DNA of 64,000 bases from Blautia sp. (GTDB taxonomy: Bacteria > Bacillota > Clostridia > Lachnospirales > Lachnospiraceae). The notes under the pieces were generated by a model. The model had not been told where the DNA came from. It saw only the letters and a program-made list of their open reading frames with translations, and ran no database searches. The translations under genes and the position numbers were made by a program. Numbering within the stretch: position 1 is the first letter of the stretch; every line of letters begins with the position of its first letter. Location of the stretch: NCBI GenBank assembly GCA_023664455.1, contig JAMPFM010000005.1, positions 1-64,000 on the forward strand, written 5' to 3'. Below, one piece after another: positions 19,002 through 28,239 of this stretch.

Positions 19002-19104
19002 ACTCAAACCTCATTCTTATTCAGACTGCAAGTTTGGACGCGCTACAAGCGTTTTTTCACCAAACTTATGTGTAAAAGATTTATTTTTTACATTAACCCT
19101 CTGC

Positions 19105-20385
19105 TTATCCTAATAACTTATTCACACTTACTAATTTTACGCAAAGCACGAACAAATCCGTCGCCGCAGCCATTTCTTCCGGTGTAGGGAATGTGGGGGC
19201 AATACGGATATTACTGTCTTTCGGGTCTTTCCCATAAGGGAAGGTAGCCCCGGCGCCGGTCAGGGTAACGCCTGCTTCTTTACATTTCGCTACAATTTCT
19301 TTCGCGCAGCCTTCCATTGCGTCAAAAGAAATGAAATATCCTCCTATCGGTTTCGTCCACTCCCCAATGCCAAGACCATTTAATTCCCTATCCAGAACCT
19401 GCAGCACCGCTTCAAACTTGGGACGGATGATATCTGCATGTTTCCTCATATGCGCCAATACACCGTCCATATCGCCAAAGAATTTCACATGACGAAACTG
19501 ATTGACTTTATCGTAGCCAATCGTTCGTATCGTCATGGATTCCTTGACATATTTCAGATTCGCAGCAGAAGCCGCCATTCCTGCAATTCCGCCGCCTGCA
19601 AAACTTACTTTGGACGTGGAGCAGAACTCAAAAACGATATCTGGATTGCCGGCTTTCTCACATTCGCTCAAAATTTCCAGAATTTCGTCGCATTTATCCT
19701 CATAAAGATGATGCACCGCATATGCGTTATCCCAATAAATCCTAAAATCTTTTGCCGCCGGTTTCAAATGGGCAAACCTGCGGACAGTCTCATCCGAATA
19801 AGAGATCCCCTGCGGGTTGGAATATTTGGGCACACACCAGATACCTTTGACAGAATCGTCCTCACTCACATATTTTTCCACCATATCCATATCAGGACCT
19901 TCCGGCGTCATCGGTATGGTAATCATCTCGATGCCGAAGTATTCCGTAATTTTGAAATGTCTGTCATAGCCTGGAACCGGACATAGAAATTTCACCTTGT
20001 CTAATTTACACCACGGAGTGCCTCCCATAACGCCATGCGTCATGGAATGAGATACTGCATCATACATAATACTCAGACTAGAGTTACCAAAAACAATCAC
20101 ATTCTCTGCGGAAACTCCCATCATATCGCCTAATAATTTCTTCGCACCGGGAATCCCGTCCATAAGACCATAATTTCTGCAATCCATACCTTCTTCTGTC
20201 TTTAGAACAGACTCAGAATCCAAAGCATCCATGATATCCATCGTCATATCCAGCTGTGCCGTAGACTGTTTTCCCCTGGACATATCCAATTTCAATCCTT
20301 TTCCTTTTGCTTCCTCAAATTGCTGCTCCAGCTCCCTCTTCAATGCTGTCAGCTCTTCTTTACTCATCTCTTTGTATGGTTTCAT
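19105..20385 (-). CDS. PLP-dependent aminotransferase, class I (aspartate aminotransferase-like, Ic group)
   Basis: The 426-residue enzyme has the PLP-lysine in STSKVSFAGGG, the cofactor Asn/Asp region (YWDNAYAVHHLY) and IWCVPKYSNPQG. The unusual N-terminus (MSKEELTALKRELEQQFEEAKGK region) and the motif spacing fit the Asp_aminotransf/MocR-like class Ic group rather than classical AspC. Substrate specificity cannot be read from the sequence. It lies between rny and the NUDIX gene on the same strand, with 190 bp to rny and a terminator between. Confidence 0.88.
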   Translation of the reverse strand: MKPYKEMSKEELTALKRELEQQFEEAKGKGLKLDMSRGKQSTAQLDMTMDIMDALDSESVLKTEEGMDCRNYGLMDGIPGAKKLLGDMMGVSAENVIVFGNSSLSIMYDAVSHSMTHGVMGGTPWCKLDKVKFLCPVPGYDRHFKITEYFGIEMITIPMTPEGPDMDMVEKYVSEDDSVKGIWCVPKYSNPQGISYSDETVRRFAHLKPAAKDFRIYWDNAYAVHHLYEDKCDEILEILSECEKAGNPDIVFEFCSTSKVSFAGGGIAGMAASAANLKYVKESMTIRTIGYDKVNQFRHVKFFGDMDGVLAHMRKHADIIRPKFEAVLQVLDRELNGLGIGEWTKPIGGYFISFDAMEGCAKEIVAKCKEAGVTLTGAGATFPYGKDPKDSNIRIAPTFPTPEEMAAATDLFVLCVKLVSVNKLLG

Positions 20386-20505
20386 CCTCTACTAAACTCC
20401 CTTCCGCTTCTGCATAATTGTATACAATCATACACCGCCAATTATTCTACTACAATCTTTACAGGAACACAAGGGGAAAGTGAAATTTCTTGCAGGTTCT
20501 TTCTG

Positions 20506-20556
20506 CATAAAAATAAGGAAAGCCTTGAGAACGCCATCTTCCCAATACTTTCCTTA
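20506..20556 (-). terminator. Terminator after rny
   Basis: TAAGGAAAG/CTTTCCTTA arms (20514-20522, 20548-20556) with a smaller inner stem are followed on the minus strand by TATTTTTATG. Confidence 0.75.
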
Positions 20557-20575
20557 CCTCATTTTCTACACCATT

Positions 20576-22126
20576 CTATTTAGCGTAGTCGATAACACGA
20601 CTTTCACGGATAACATTGATTTTAATCTGACCAGGATATTCTAATTCAGCTTCTATCTGTTTAGAAATATCTCTTGCCAGCAATACCATATCCGAATCCG
20701 TAATCTGCTCTGGAACTACCATAACACGAATCTCTCTACCCGCTTGAATAGCAAAAGATTTATCAACACCTTTGAAATTGTTTGTAATGTCTTCTAATTG
20801 TTTTAACCTGCTTGTATATGTTTCTAACGTTTCCCTTCTCGCACCCGGTCTTGCCGCCGATATTGTATCCGCAGCCTGTACCAGACACGCAATCAAACTC
20901 TGAGGCTCAACATCTCCATGATGAGACTCTACTGCATTAATAACAATATGTGATTCCTTGTATTTCTTACAAAGCTCCACACCCAACTGGATATGGGATC
21001 CTTCCATTTCATGGTCTACTGCTTTACCAATATCATGCAGTAAGCCCGCACGTTTAGCAACCCGGACATCCAATCCCATTTCCGCCGCTAACAGACCAGA
21101 TAACTGTGCGACTTCAATCGAATGCTTTAATGCGTTCTGCCCATAACTTGTTCTAAATTTCATCTTACCAAGTAATCTGACAAGCTCCGGGTGAATACCA
21201 TGTACACCAACTTCCAGTGTTGCGGCTTCACCTTCTTCTTTAATCATTACTTCTACTTCTTTTTGCGCTTTCTCAACCATTTCCTCGATTCTTGCCGGAT
21301 GGATACGTCCATCCACAATCAGTTTCTCAAGCGCAATTCTTGCCACCTCACGACGAATCGGATCAAATCCAGACAAAATAACTGCTTCCGGCGTATCGTC
21401 AATAATTAAGTCAACACCCGTCATCGTTTCAAGAGTTCTGATATTACGTCCCTCTCTACCAATAATCCTTCCTTTCATTTCGTCATTCGGAAGCTGTACA
21501 ACAGATATAGTTGTTTCGGAAACGTGGTCGGCAGCGCATTTCTGAATCGCCGTTACTACATATTCCTTCGCTTTCTTATCTGCTTCTTCCTTCGCCCTGT
21601 TTTCTACTTCTTTAATCATCACAGCGGCTTCATGCTTTACATCATCTTCAACAATTTTCAACAAATAATCTTTTGCTTGTTCGGAGGTCAAACCTGAGAT
21701 TCGTTCCAGTTCCTGTAATCTTTGCTCATTCAGCTTCGCAACTTCTTCCCGCTGTTTCGCAAGAGCTTCCTCTTTTGACGCCAGACTTGCTTCTTTCTTC
21801 TCAATAGCATCAGCCTTCTTATCGATGTTCTCTTCCTTCTGCTGAACCCTGCGCTCATATCGCTGCGCCTCTGCGCGACGTTCCTTGATTTCCTTGTCCA
21901 ACTCATTCTTGGCATGAATGGTCTCTTCTTTAGCTTCAAGCAATGCTTCGCGCTTCTTTGTTTCGGCAGTTTTGAGAGCTTCATCAATAATTTCTCTCGC
22001 CTTCTCATCCGCGTTCCCCAGTTTTGCCTCAACTACCTTCTTACGGTAATTTATCGCAACCACCGCAGTCAGTGGAATCGATACGACCAGAGTGATGACT
22101 ACTGCAATCAAAATATAACTCGCCAT
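20576..22126 (-). CDS. rny: Ribonuclease Y
   Basis: The membrane-anchored endoribonuclease starts bulk mRNA decay. The 516-residue protein has one N-terminal transmembrane helix (residues about 3-26), a long coiled coil (about 30-190), a KH domain with [15 protein letters not shown] and an HD domain with the LLHDIGKA motif. The start is the ATG at 22126. Its AAGGAGGTG Shine-Dalgarno lies inside a small hairpin (22130-22142), which could limit translation. It follows recX by 183 bp. Confidence 0.97.
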   Translation of the reverse strand: MASYILIAVVITLVVSIPLTAVVAINYRKKVVEAKLGNADEKAREIIDEALKTAETKKREALLEAKEETIHAKNELDKEIKERRAEAQRYERRVQQKEENIDKKADAIEKKEASLASKEEALAKQREEVAKLNEQRLQELERISGLTSEQAKDYLLKIVEDDVKHEAAVMIKEVENRAKEEADKKAKEYVVTAIQKCAADHVSETTISVVQLPNDEMKGRIIGREGRNIRTLETMTGVDLIIDDTPEAVILSGFDPIRREVARIALEKLIVDGRIHPARIEEMVEKAQKEVEVMIKEEGEAATLEVGVHGIHPELVRLLGKMKFRTSYGQNALKHSIEVAQLSGLLAAEMGLDVRVAKRAGLLHDIGKAVDHEMEGSHIQLGVELCKKYKESHIVINAVESHHGDVEPQSLIACLVQAADTISAARPGARRETLETYTSRLKQLEDITNNFKGVDKSFAIQAGREIRVMVVPEQITDSDMVLLARDISKQIEAELEYPGQIKINVIRESRVIDYAK

Positions 22127-22129
22127 TAC

Positions 22130-22142
22130 AGGAGCACCTCCT
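22130..22142 (-). promoter_or_regulatory. Self-complementary ribosome binding site of rny
   Basis: On the minus strand AGGAG-GTG-CTCCT forms a 5-bp stem with a 3-nt loop that includes the Shine-Dalgarno bases. Whether it folds in the cell is not known. Confidence 0.4.
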
Positions 22143-22309
22143 TATTTAGTTTTCATTGTACATATTTATTATAGAATGCGGTTACAGCAAAAATCAGTAT
22201 CATTCTTTTGCTGTCAATTCAAGACATTCTAAATCACCATCTTATTAATTCCGATAAAATTGACAGAATTAATAAGCCGAAATACAACAAACTAATTTTA
22301 CAGCGAAAA

Positions 22310-22927
22310 TTATGTTATGTCAAGTAAAAGAGCCTGATTGATTCTCTCAGTATGAAATCCCTTCCTATAGAGAAAACCGTACATCTTCCGTTTTTCCTCA
22401 TCTGTCGCGGTTTCTCCTTTATAATTTTTTTTCAACAGAATTTTAGAAATCATAGCGGTCTCATCGATTTCTATTCCGTTTTCCTGTAATTCCTCAAATG
22501 CCCCGCTAATTAATTTCCTGTCAATTCCCTTCTTCATCAAATCATTTTCGATGCGTTTCCTGCTTTTCGACTGCATATGATATTCGATAAATTCCCTAAC
22601 GTATCTTTCATCGTCCACATAACCGTAGGATTCCACATAAGCAAGCGCATCTTCGATAATTGCTCCGGGATATCCTCCCTCTCTCAATTTATCTGCCAAC
22701 TGTTTTTTGGTATAGTCCTTACTTTTTAACAAATTCATACACCGCAGCCTTGCTCTTTTCGGTAGGATTTCCCGCATAATCTTCTGGTAGGCGTCATCCG
22801 TTATCTCCTGACCCTGCTGTAAATGAAACCGCTGCAGCTCACCTTTATATAAGACAAAATGAAGATTATCCTCTAAAACAATCTTGTATCTTGATTTTGT
22901 AACCGCGTTGATTTCCGTTATGAGCAT
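22310..22927 (-). CDS. recX: Regulatory protein RecX
   Basis: RecX binds and limits RecA filaments. The protein of about 205 residues has the three-helix repeats of the family (CMNLLKSKDYTKKQLADKLREGGYP, then the YVESYGYVDDERYVREF and GFHTERINQALL segments). The ATG at 22927 begins MLITEINAV; a nearer ATG at 22939 (MVIS...) has AGAAAGG 1 nt before it. It lies just downstream of recA, separated by the 81-bp repeat at 22993-23073, and is probably co-transcribed with it. Confidence 0.9.
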   Translation of the reverse strand: MLITEINAVTKSRYKIVLEDNLHFVLYKGELQRFHLQQGQEITDDAYQKIMREILPKRARLRCMNLLKSKDYTKKQLADKLREGGYPGAIIEDALAYVESYGYVDDERYVREFIEYHMQSKSRKRIENDLMKKGIDRKLISGAFEELQENGIEIDETAMISKILLKKNYKGETATDEEKRKMYGFLYRKGFHTERINQALLLDIT

Positions 22928-22992
22928 ACTGATAACCATACCTTTCTCTATCCGGCAACAATTTTAGAAAGAACCTTTTGACACCCGAATCC

Positions 22993-23073
22993 TACAAGAA
23001 AATCGCTTACGCAATTATCTACAAGAAAATCGCTTACGCGATTATCTTGGGAAGAATGCTTCGCACTCTTCTG
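22993..23073 (+). repeat. 81-bp palindromic repeat, left copy (between recX and recA)
   Basis: The element holds two tandem units (TACAAGAAAATCGCTT..., each with an AATCGC/GCGATT-type hairpin) and a third hairpin GAAGAATGC/GCACTCTTC. It begins 9 bp after the recA stop. The right copy is at 24451-24531 in inverted orientation, with 7 differences in 81. Confidence 0.85.
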
Positions 23074-23081
23074 CCTCGTTC

Positions 23082-24200
23082 TTATTCCGCTTTTTCCTCA
23101 GAAGCCTTTTTTCCCGAAGTAGTTTCCTCAGAAACCTTTTCCTTAGATGCCTTTTCTTTCGCGGCTTTCCCCTTAGGCGCTGTATCTTCCCCTTCCGGTT
23201 CCGATACTTCCAGATTGAACAGTTCCCGCACTTTTCTTTCCACTTCATCACGGACTGCGGGATTATCTTTCAGATATTGCTTTGCATTTTCCCTTCCCTG
23301 ACCTATCTTATTGCCTTCGTAGGCATACCAGGCGCCGCTCTTATTAATAATACCGTTTTCCGCCGCCAAATCCAGAATATCGCCGACCGTTGAAATTCCT
23401 TCGCCGAACATGATATCAAACTCTGCTTCCTTAAAGGGGGGCGCTATCTTGTTTTTGACAACCTTCACCCGCGTCCTGTTTCCGATAACTTCACCGCCCT
23501 GTTTTAAGGATTCTATCCTTCTTACGTCCAGTCTGACTGAAGAATAGAATTTCAGCGCCCGTCCGCCTGTCGTCGTCTCTGGATTGCCAAACATAATCCC
23601 GACTTTCTCACGAAGCTGATTAATAAAGACCACCGTGCAGTTTGATTTGCTGATAACACCCGTCAATTTACGAAGCGCCTGGGACATCAGACGTGCCTGT
23701 AATCCCACATGGGCATCTCCCATATCCCCGTCTATCTCAGCCTTCGGCACCAATGCGGCAACAGAGTCCACTACAACGATATCAATCGCACCGGAGCGCA
23801 CCATAGTTTCCGTAATTTCCAATGCCTGTTCGCCATTATCCGGCTGTGAAATATATAAATTGTCCACATCAACGCCGATATTTTTAGCATAAACAGGATC
23901 CAGCGCATGTTCTGCGTCAATAAAACCCGCTATGCCGCCTCTTTTCTGTACTTCGGCAATCATATGCAGCGTGACAGTCGTCTTACCGCTGGATTCCGGT
24001 CCATAAATCTCTACAATCCTTCCCTTAGGAATACCGCCTAACCCCAATGCAAGATCCAGACTCAGAGAACCTGTAGGAATCGTTTCCACATTCATCTGTA
24101 CGGATGGATCTCCTAATTTCATGACCGCTCCTTTTCCAAACTGTCTCTCTATCTGTCCTATAGCGGCGTCCAATGCTTTTAATTTTTCTTCTCTTTCCAT
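23082..24200 (-). CDS. recA: Recombinase RecA
   Basis: Strand-exchange protein and activator of LexA cleavage. The 372-residue protein has Walker [10 protein letters not shown], the loop with [20 protein letters not shown] and full core domains. The last 30 residues form a Lys/Glu-rich tail that is longer and more repetitive than usual. AAAGGAG precedes the ATG. It has an SOS-controlled promoter (24223-24271) and is bracketed by an inverted 81-bp repeat pair. Confidence 0.98.
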   Translation of the reverse strand: MEREEKLKALDAAIGQIERQFGKGAVMKLGDPSVQMNVETIPTGSLSLDLALGLGGIPKGRIVEIYGPESSGKTTVTLHMIAEVQKRGGIAGFIDAEHALDPVYAKNIGVDVDNLYISQPDNGEQALEITETMVRSGAIDIVVVDSVAALVPKAEIDGDMGDAHVGLQARLMSQALRKLTGVISKSNCTVVFINQLREKVGIMFGNPETTTGGRALKFYSSVRLDVRRIESLKQGGEVIGNRTRVKVVKNKIAPPFKEAEFDIMFGEGISTVGDILDLAAENGIINKSGAWYAYEGNKIGQGRENAKQYLKDNPAVRDEVERKVRELFNLEVSEPEGEDTAPKGKAAKEKASKEKVSEETTSGKKASEEKAE

Positions 24201-24222
24201 AAGTACAATCTCCTTTTTTCAT

Positions 24223-24271
24223 AGAACGTTTGTTCTGTAAATAGAATAAAACAAATGTTCGGTTTTGTCAA
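24223..24271 (-). promoter_or_regulatory. recA promoter with two LexA (SOS) boxes
   Basis: On the minus strand TTGACA (24266-24271), a 17-bp spacer and TATTCT (24243-24248) form a clear sigma-A promoter. One SOS-like box, CGAACATTTGTTTT (24249-24262), fills the spacer. A second, perfect in its half-sites, AGAACAAACGTTCT (24223-24236), lies just after the -10. Both fit the Gram-positive consensus CGAACATATGTTCG. Confidence 0.88.
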
Positions 24272-24450
24272 TCTTTTTTTCATACTACTTTTCTATCATA
24301 ACATTCTTTTAGTCCAATAAACCACCCTCTAACTCTTCTTCTGCCAAATTTTTTCTTTTTACTCTGAATTGTTGGCGAAACGCCAGATATGTAAAACAGA
24401 CACATTCAGAATAGCGATTTTCTTATATTACAGGAAATTCCTCAATAACG

Positions 24451-24531
24451 CGGAAGAATGCAAAGCATTCTTCCCAAGATAATTGCGCAAGCGATTTTCT
24501 TGTAGATAATCGCGGAAGCGATTTTCTTGTA
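24451..24531 (-). repeat. 81-bp palindromic repeat, right copy (upstream of recA)
   Basis: It is the inverted counterpart of 22993-23073 and of exactly equal length. Several differences keep the hairpins intact; for example GAAGAATGC/GCATTCTTC is perfect here and has one G:U pair in the left copy. Confidence 0.85.
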
Positions 24532-24588
24532 TTGTAGCATACCTGCCCTATCATGGCAAGTGTCTTTTGCAAATCAGCAAAAATCCAT

Positions 24589-24704
24589 GAAAAGCAACTT
24601 TCAGTCAGCTCTTTTATATTAAAATGGAGTGCAAGCATGCCTTCAAGAAATTTCCATCGGTTCCGCCGCCCCAATAGTCAGATGCTGACTGGAAATTGCT
24701 TTCC
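24589..24704. repeat. 116-bp inverted repeat related to the element at 15237
   Basis: Arms of 21 bp at 24589-24609 and 24684-24704 match at 18 of 21 positions. The left arm (ending TTTCAGTCAGC, then TCTTTTA) resembles the complement of the 15443-15462 arm and its inner flank. The centre is shorter and different. Confidence 0.65.
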
Positions 24705-24741
24705 ATTATATGATTCTTATTTATATGATTCTAATTAAAAA

Positions 24742-26727
24742 TCAGAATATTTTCAGATAATCCTGATAATCCCAATAAGTGACCGTTACCCAGCCTTCAC
24801 TGTAATTGAAGCCGATTTCCATACCCTGCGGGGTGTAAAAAATGATGATATTATCGGAAGAAGTCAGATATTGGGTAATTTCCTGGTCGCTCATCCAGTC
24901 CACGGTACTGATAGATCCATTCTGTTCATCGCTTCTGAGCCTGAAATCCACGGAAAAATCATCATCTACTTTAATAATATCCGTATTATCCATAATCACG
25001 CCGTCCTTGATATCGATGTTGATACAAGAGAGGTAGGATGAGGAATAATAATCCGCATAAATCTGCCGCCGGAAAACGACGCTTAAAACATCTTCATCCA
25101 TGTAGGTGACATAACCTGCGGAATAAGCGCTGAAAGAATCGTCCTCATCAAACATATAATCGGCATAATCCTCTTCATAATATTCCGTAAGCACTGAAAA
25201 CTCACCTTTTATCGTCTCATTAATCTTATCCAGATTGGGGACATCTTTTCCAGTCACTACAGGATAATCTACCATAATCGATACATTCTGGTTATCCGTA
25301 TCATATACCTCGACTTCCCAGTCAACGGAATAAGAAAGATTGGATTTGATTTCGTCATGCAGCGTATAATAGTCGTTTACGTCAAATTCATAGGAATCGT
25401 AAGCGTCATAGTCACCATGATGATCGTCTGAATGATGGTCATAATCATAGAAATAATCATAATCATAGTCGTAATCATCCTCATAATTATAATCATAATC
25501 GTTGTCATAGTCATAGTTATAGTCATAATCATCGCCATCATAAAAATCATCCCACACATCGCCATGATTATTGTCATAATTCTCATAGAGTTCCTGCTGC
25601 TTTTTCTGCTTTTCCTTACTAATCACATCAAATGCATGATAAATCAAGGCAAAAAGGGCAACAAGGAATAAAATACCAATCACAACTATAATACCAACAA
25701 TCAGACCGGTATACTTCTTTTTCTGAGGAACCGCATAGGGGCTGTACGGACGATTATAATCATAAGTACCTGAACCGTAAAAATTCTGATACGGATTATT
25801 TCCATACGCATTCTGCGTATTGCCATATTGATACTGACTATTTCCTGTACCGGCTCCGTTATTCCCATACTGATACTGACTATTTCCTGCCCCGGCTCCG
25901 TTATTCCCATACTGGTATTGCGTATTTCCTGCTCCGGTTCCCGTATTCCCGTACTGGTACTGGTTATTTCCTGTCCCAGTTCCTGTATTCCCATACTGGT
26001 TATTTCCGATTCCGCCATTTCCGATATTTCCATTATTCCCATTACTTCCATAGGGATACTGCTGGGCGCCATACGCATTATGATAATTTTCATTGCTGTA
26101 GGAAGCAGCATTGTTTCCGTAGGGATTCGTGTTATAAGGGCTGGCGTTATATGGATTAGCGTTATAAGAATCAGCATTATACGGATTAGTGTTATAGGAA
26201 TCAGCATTATAGGGATTGCCCTGGTATGCGCCGCCGTTGTATGAATCCTTGCCATATGGCGCATTATTCCCCTGATTCGGAGCTTCCTGCCGCTGCCCTG
26301 AAAACATGCCGCCAGTATTATGATATGCCGTTACAGCAGGCGTCTGATAAATATCCTGGCTGCTCTGGATCTGATAGATGTCCGATGTCTGATAAAACCC
26401 TTCTTCCGGCTGTCCCGGTGACGATGCCTGCTCTACGGCTTCTGTCTGCGGATTCCATGACGAAGGCTCTGCGGTTGGTTCCGGCTCTATTGTCTCTACT
26501 TGCGGCTCCCATACAATGGACTCTGCGACAGGTTCCGGTTCTATCGTCTCTATCTGCGGCTCCTCCTCTGTGGGTACTGCTGCGGACGCTGCGACAAACT
26601 CCGGTTCTATCGTCTCTACCTGCGGCTCCCATGCCGCCGGCTCCACGACAGGCTCCGGCTGTATCGTCTCTACCTGTGTTTCTGGCTCTAACGGGGATTG
26701 TTCCATGTTCTGAGTCTGATCACTCAT
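24742..26727 (-). CDS. Low-complexity single-pass membrane protein with C-terminal DUF3298-like domain
   Basis: The protein of about 661 residues is built from distinct parts. Residues about 15-105 hold degenerate repeats ending in QVETIEPEP. Residues about 160-330 are Asn/Tyr/Gly-rich, with NPYNADSYN units and then QYQYGNxGxGxGN units. A transmembrane helix follows at about 340-365. Next comes a linker of about 75 residues made almost entirely of Asp, Tyr and His (375-450). A folded C-terminal domain of about 210 residues recalls the DUF3298/RsiV type. The repeats are followed at DNA level, so length may vary between strains. I infer a cytoplasmic N-terminus and an external domain. The function is unknown. 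Confidence 0.75.
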   Translation of the reverse strand: MSDQTQNMEQSPLEPETQVETIQPEPVVEPAAWEPQVETIEPEFVAASAAVPTEEEPQIETIEPEPVAESIVWEPQVETIEPEPTAEPSSWNPQTEAVEQASSPGQPEEGFYQTSDIYQIQSSQDIYQTPAVTAYHNTGGMFSGQRQEAPNQGNNAPYGKDSYNGGAYQGNPYNADSYNTNPYNADSYNANPYNASPYNTNPYGNNAASYSNENYHNAYGAQQYPYGSNGNNGNIGNGGIGNNQYGNTGTGTGNNQYQYGNTGTGAGNTQYQYGNNGAGAGNSQYQYGNNGAGTGNSQYQYGNTQNAYGNNPYQNFYGSGTYDYNRPYSPYAVPQKKKYTGLIVGIIVVIGILFLVALFALIYHAFDVISKEKQKKQQELYENYDNNHGDVWDDFYDGDDYDYNYDYDNDYDYNYEDDYDYDYDYFYDYDHHSDDHHGDYDAYDSYEFDVNDYYTLHDEIKSNLSYSVDWEVEVYDTDNQNVSIMVDYPVVTGKDVPNLDKINETIKGEFSVLTEYYEEDYADYMFDEDDSFSAYSAGYVTYMDEDVLSVVFRRQIYADYYSSSYLSCINIDIKDGVIMDNTDIIKVDDDFSVDFRLRSDEQNGSISTVDWMSDQEITQYLTSSDNIIIFYTPQGMEIGFNYSEGWVTVTYWDYQDYLKIF

Positions 26728-26755
26728 CTTTATAACCATGCTCCTTTCTCAACGT

Positions 26756-26828
26756 GCGAATTTATGTGCCCAAGATATCTACGGTGTCAACATAAATTCG
26801 CGGTTGAAAGAATGCAATTCTTTCAACC
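26756..26828 (+). repeat. Structured dispersed repeat, member 2 (leader of the low-complexity gene)
   Basis: A perfect 12-bp stem (GCGAATTTATGT with ACATAAATTCGC) is followed by a perfect 12-bp hairpin (GGTTGAAAGAAT, loop GCA). Its left flank continues as AACGT then the complement of the ribosome binding site and MVIKM start of the gene at 24742-26727. It matches the element at 11133-11201 in order and sequence. Confidence 0.7.
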
Positions 26829-26922
26829 TTTCCTCTTGCGCTTTCTCTCAAATTGTCTGTAGTTTTCTTTTCCTACCCTGTTAATCCTATCTCATTCTAT
26901 CCATCTATCCCACCGTGAATGT

Positions 26923-28194
26923 CTATGATTTTTTCGCCCCGAAGGTCACTTCGCTGTAATATTGCAAAATACACTCGCGCATCAGGGACAACGCCGCTGA
27001 AACGCTGCTTTCGCGGATTTTCATACGGTTGCCGCTGAAATGATATTCCTGCACGGTAACGCGCCCGCACACACTGCATGCAATATAGACCAGCCCCACC
27101 GGTTTTTCTTCCGAACCGCCTTCTGGTCCGGCAAGCCCTGTGATGCCCACCGCTACATCCGCTTTGGTAAAAAGTGCGGCTCCTTTTGCCATTTCTTTTG
27201 CAATTTCAGGACTGACCGCCCCGTGTTTTTCCAGCAGCGATTTTTTGATACCGAGAATCTTGCGCTTGGATTTATTGGAATAGGTAATGTATCCTGTTTT
27301 ATAGACTTCCGAAACGCCGGGGACGTTAATCAGTCTCGCCGACAGCATACCGCCGGTACAGGATTCTACCGTGCTGACTGTCAGATGATTGGCACATAAT
27401 AAATCGACAACCGCTTTTTCTAAGGTAACTTCTTCCTGCGTCGAATAGATATGGTTGCCAAAACGTCCCTTTAATTCTTTCACGAAAGGTTTTAAAAGTT
27501 TCTTTGCTTCTTTCTCGTTTTCCGCACTGGCAGTCACCCGCAGATGCACTTCCCCGGTCTTAGCATAGGTCGCGATGGTAGGGTTGCTCTGCGTATTAAT
27601 CATATCCTCTACCATAGATTCCACCTTACTCTCGCCGACACCGCATATTTTAACGGTCTGGGAATAGATGATACCGGGCACCAATGCGCTTAAATACGGC
27701 ATCACGGCATTCTCAAACATGGGAATCATCTCGCCCGGCGGTCCAGGCATCAATATGATATGTTTTCCGTTTTCTTCTATAATAATGCCCGGCGCCGTAC
27801 CGTTCGGATTCTCAATCACCGTGCAGCCTTCCGGCACCATCGCCTGTTTCCAGTTGTTTTCCGTAATTTCCATTCCTCTGTTCTGGAAAAAGGTCGCAAT
27901 TGCTTCTTTGCTTGGCTCATGCAGATAAAGTTCCCTGCCCAGCGCTTTTGCCACCGTTTCTTTCGTCAAATCGTCCTGGGTCGGTCCGAGTCCGCCGGAA
28001 AGAAGCAGGACGTCTGCGCGTGAAAGCGCCGTATGCAACACGCTGGATAGACGCTCCTCATTATCCCCCACCACATCCTGATAATAACAGGACAAACCGA
28101 TTCCTGCACATTTCTCAGCTAGATATGCGGCATTGGTGTTTACAATATTGCCTAACAAAATTTCGGTGCCAACGGAAATAATTTCTACTATCAT
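26923..28194 (-). CDS. cinA: CinA: competence/damage-inducible protein, nicotinamide-nucleotide amidase
   Basis: The 423-residue protein combines an N-terminal molybdopterin-binding-like domain (SVGTEILLGNIVNTNAAYLAE; GGLGPTQDDLTKE), an ADP-ribose pyrophosphatase in other bacteria, with the C-terminal PncC deamidase domain (STVESCTGGMLSARL, GITGLAGPEGGSEEKPVG). It recycles NMN. The usual cinA-recA neighbourhood is kept, but the low-complexity protein gene lies between. It is probably the last gene of the yicC operon. Confidence 0.95.
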   Translation of the reverse strand: MIVEIISVGTEILLGNIVNTNAAYLAEKCAGIGLSCYYQDVVGDNEERLSSVLHTALSRADVLLLSGGLGPTQDDLTKETVAKALGRELYLHEPSKEAIATFFQNRGMEITENNWKQAMVPEGCTVIENPNGTAPGIIIEENGKHIILMPGPPGEMIPMFENAVMPYLSALVPGIIYSQTVKICGVGESKVESMVEDMINTQSNPTIATYAKTGEVHLRVTASAENEKEAKKLLKPFVKELKGRFGNHIYSTQEEVTLEKAVVDLLCANHLTVSTVESCTGGMLSARLINVPGVSEVYKTGYITYSNKSKRKILGIKKSLLEKHGAVSPEIAKEMAKGAALFTKADVAVGITGLAGPEGGSEEKPVGLVYIACSVCGRVTVQEYHFSGNRMKIRESSVSAALSLMRECILQYYSEVTFGAKKS

Positions 28195-28239
28195 CCCGAT
28201 ACCCTGTTCCTTTCCTACCTCATGAACTCACGCTTCCTA

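Larger units (their letters stand above)
24272..24741. other. Repeat-filled region between recA and the low-complexity membrane protein gene
   Basis: No gene is convincing here. It holds the right 81-bp repeat (24451-24531) and the 116-bp inverted repeat (24589-24704); any open frame across it is a translation of those repeats. The 3' end of the minus-strand gene at 24742 abuts it. Confidence 0.6.

Noticed and set aside
22978..23301. 107-codon plus-strand frame overlapping the end of recA
   Set aside because: It reads through the left 81-bp repeat and antisense of the recA tail, which is Lys/Glu-rich and naturally open on the other strand.
24423..24674. 83-codon minus-strand frame upstream of recA
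   Set aside because: Its codons are a translation of the 81-bp palindromic repeat and the neighbouring inverted repeat; no ribosome binding site.
25377..26713. Frames rich in Met/Ile or Ser/Arg opposite and within the low-complexity gene
   Set aside because: They are out-of-frame readings of its DNA repeats; the chosen frame alone has a ribosome binding site, a membrane helix and a folded C-terminal domain.
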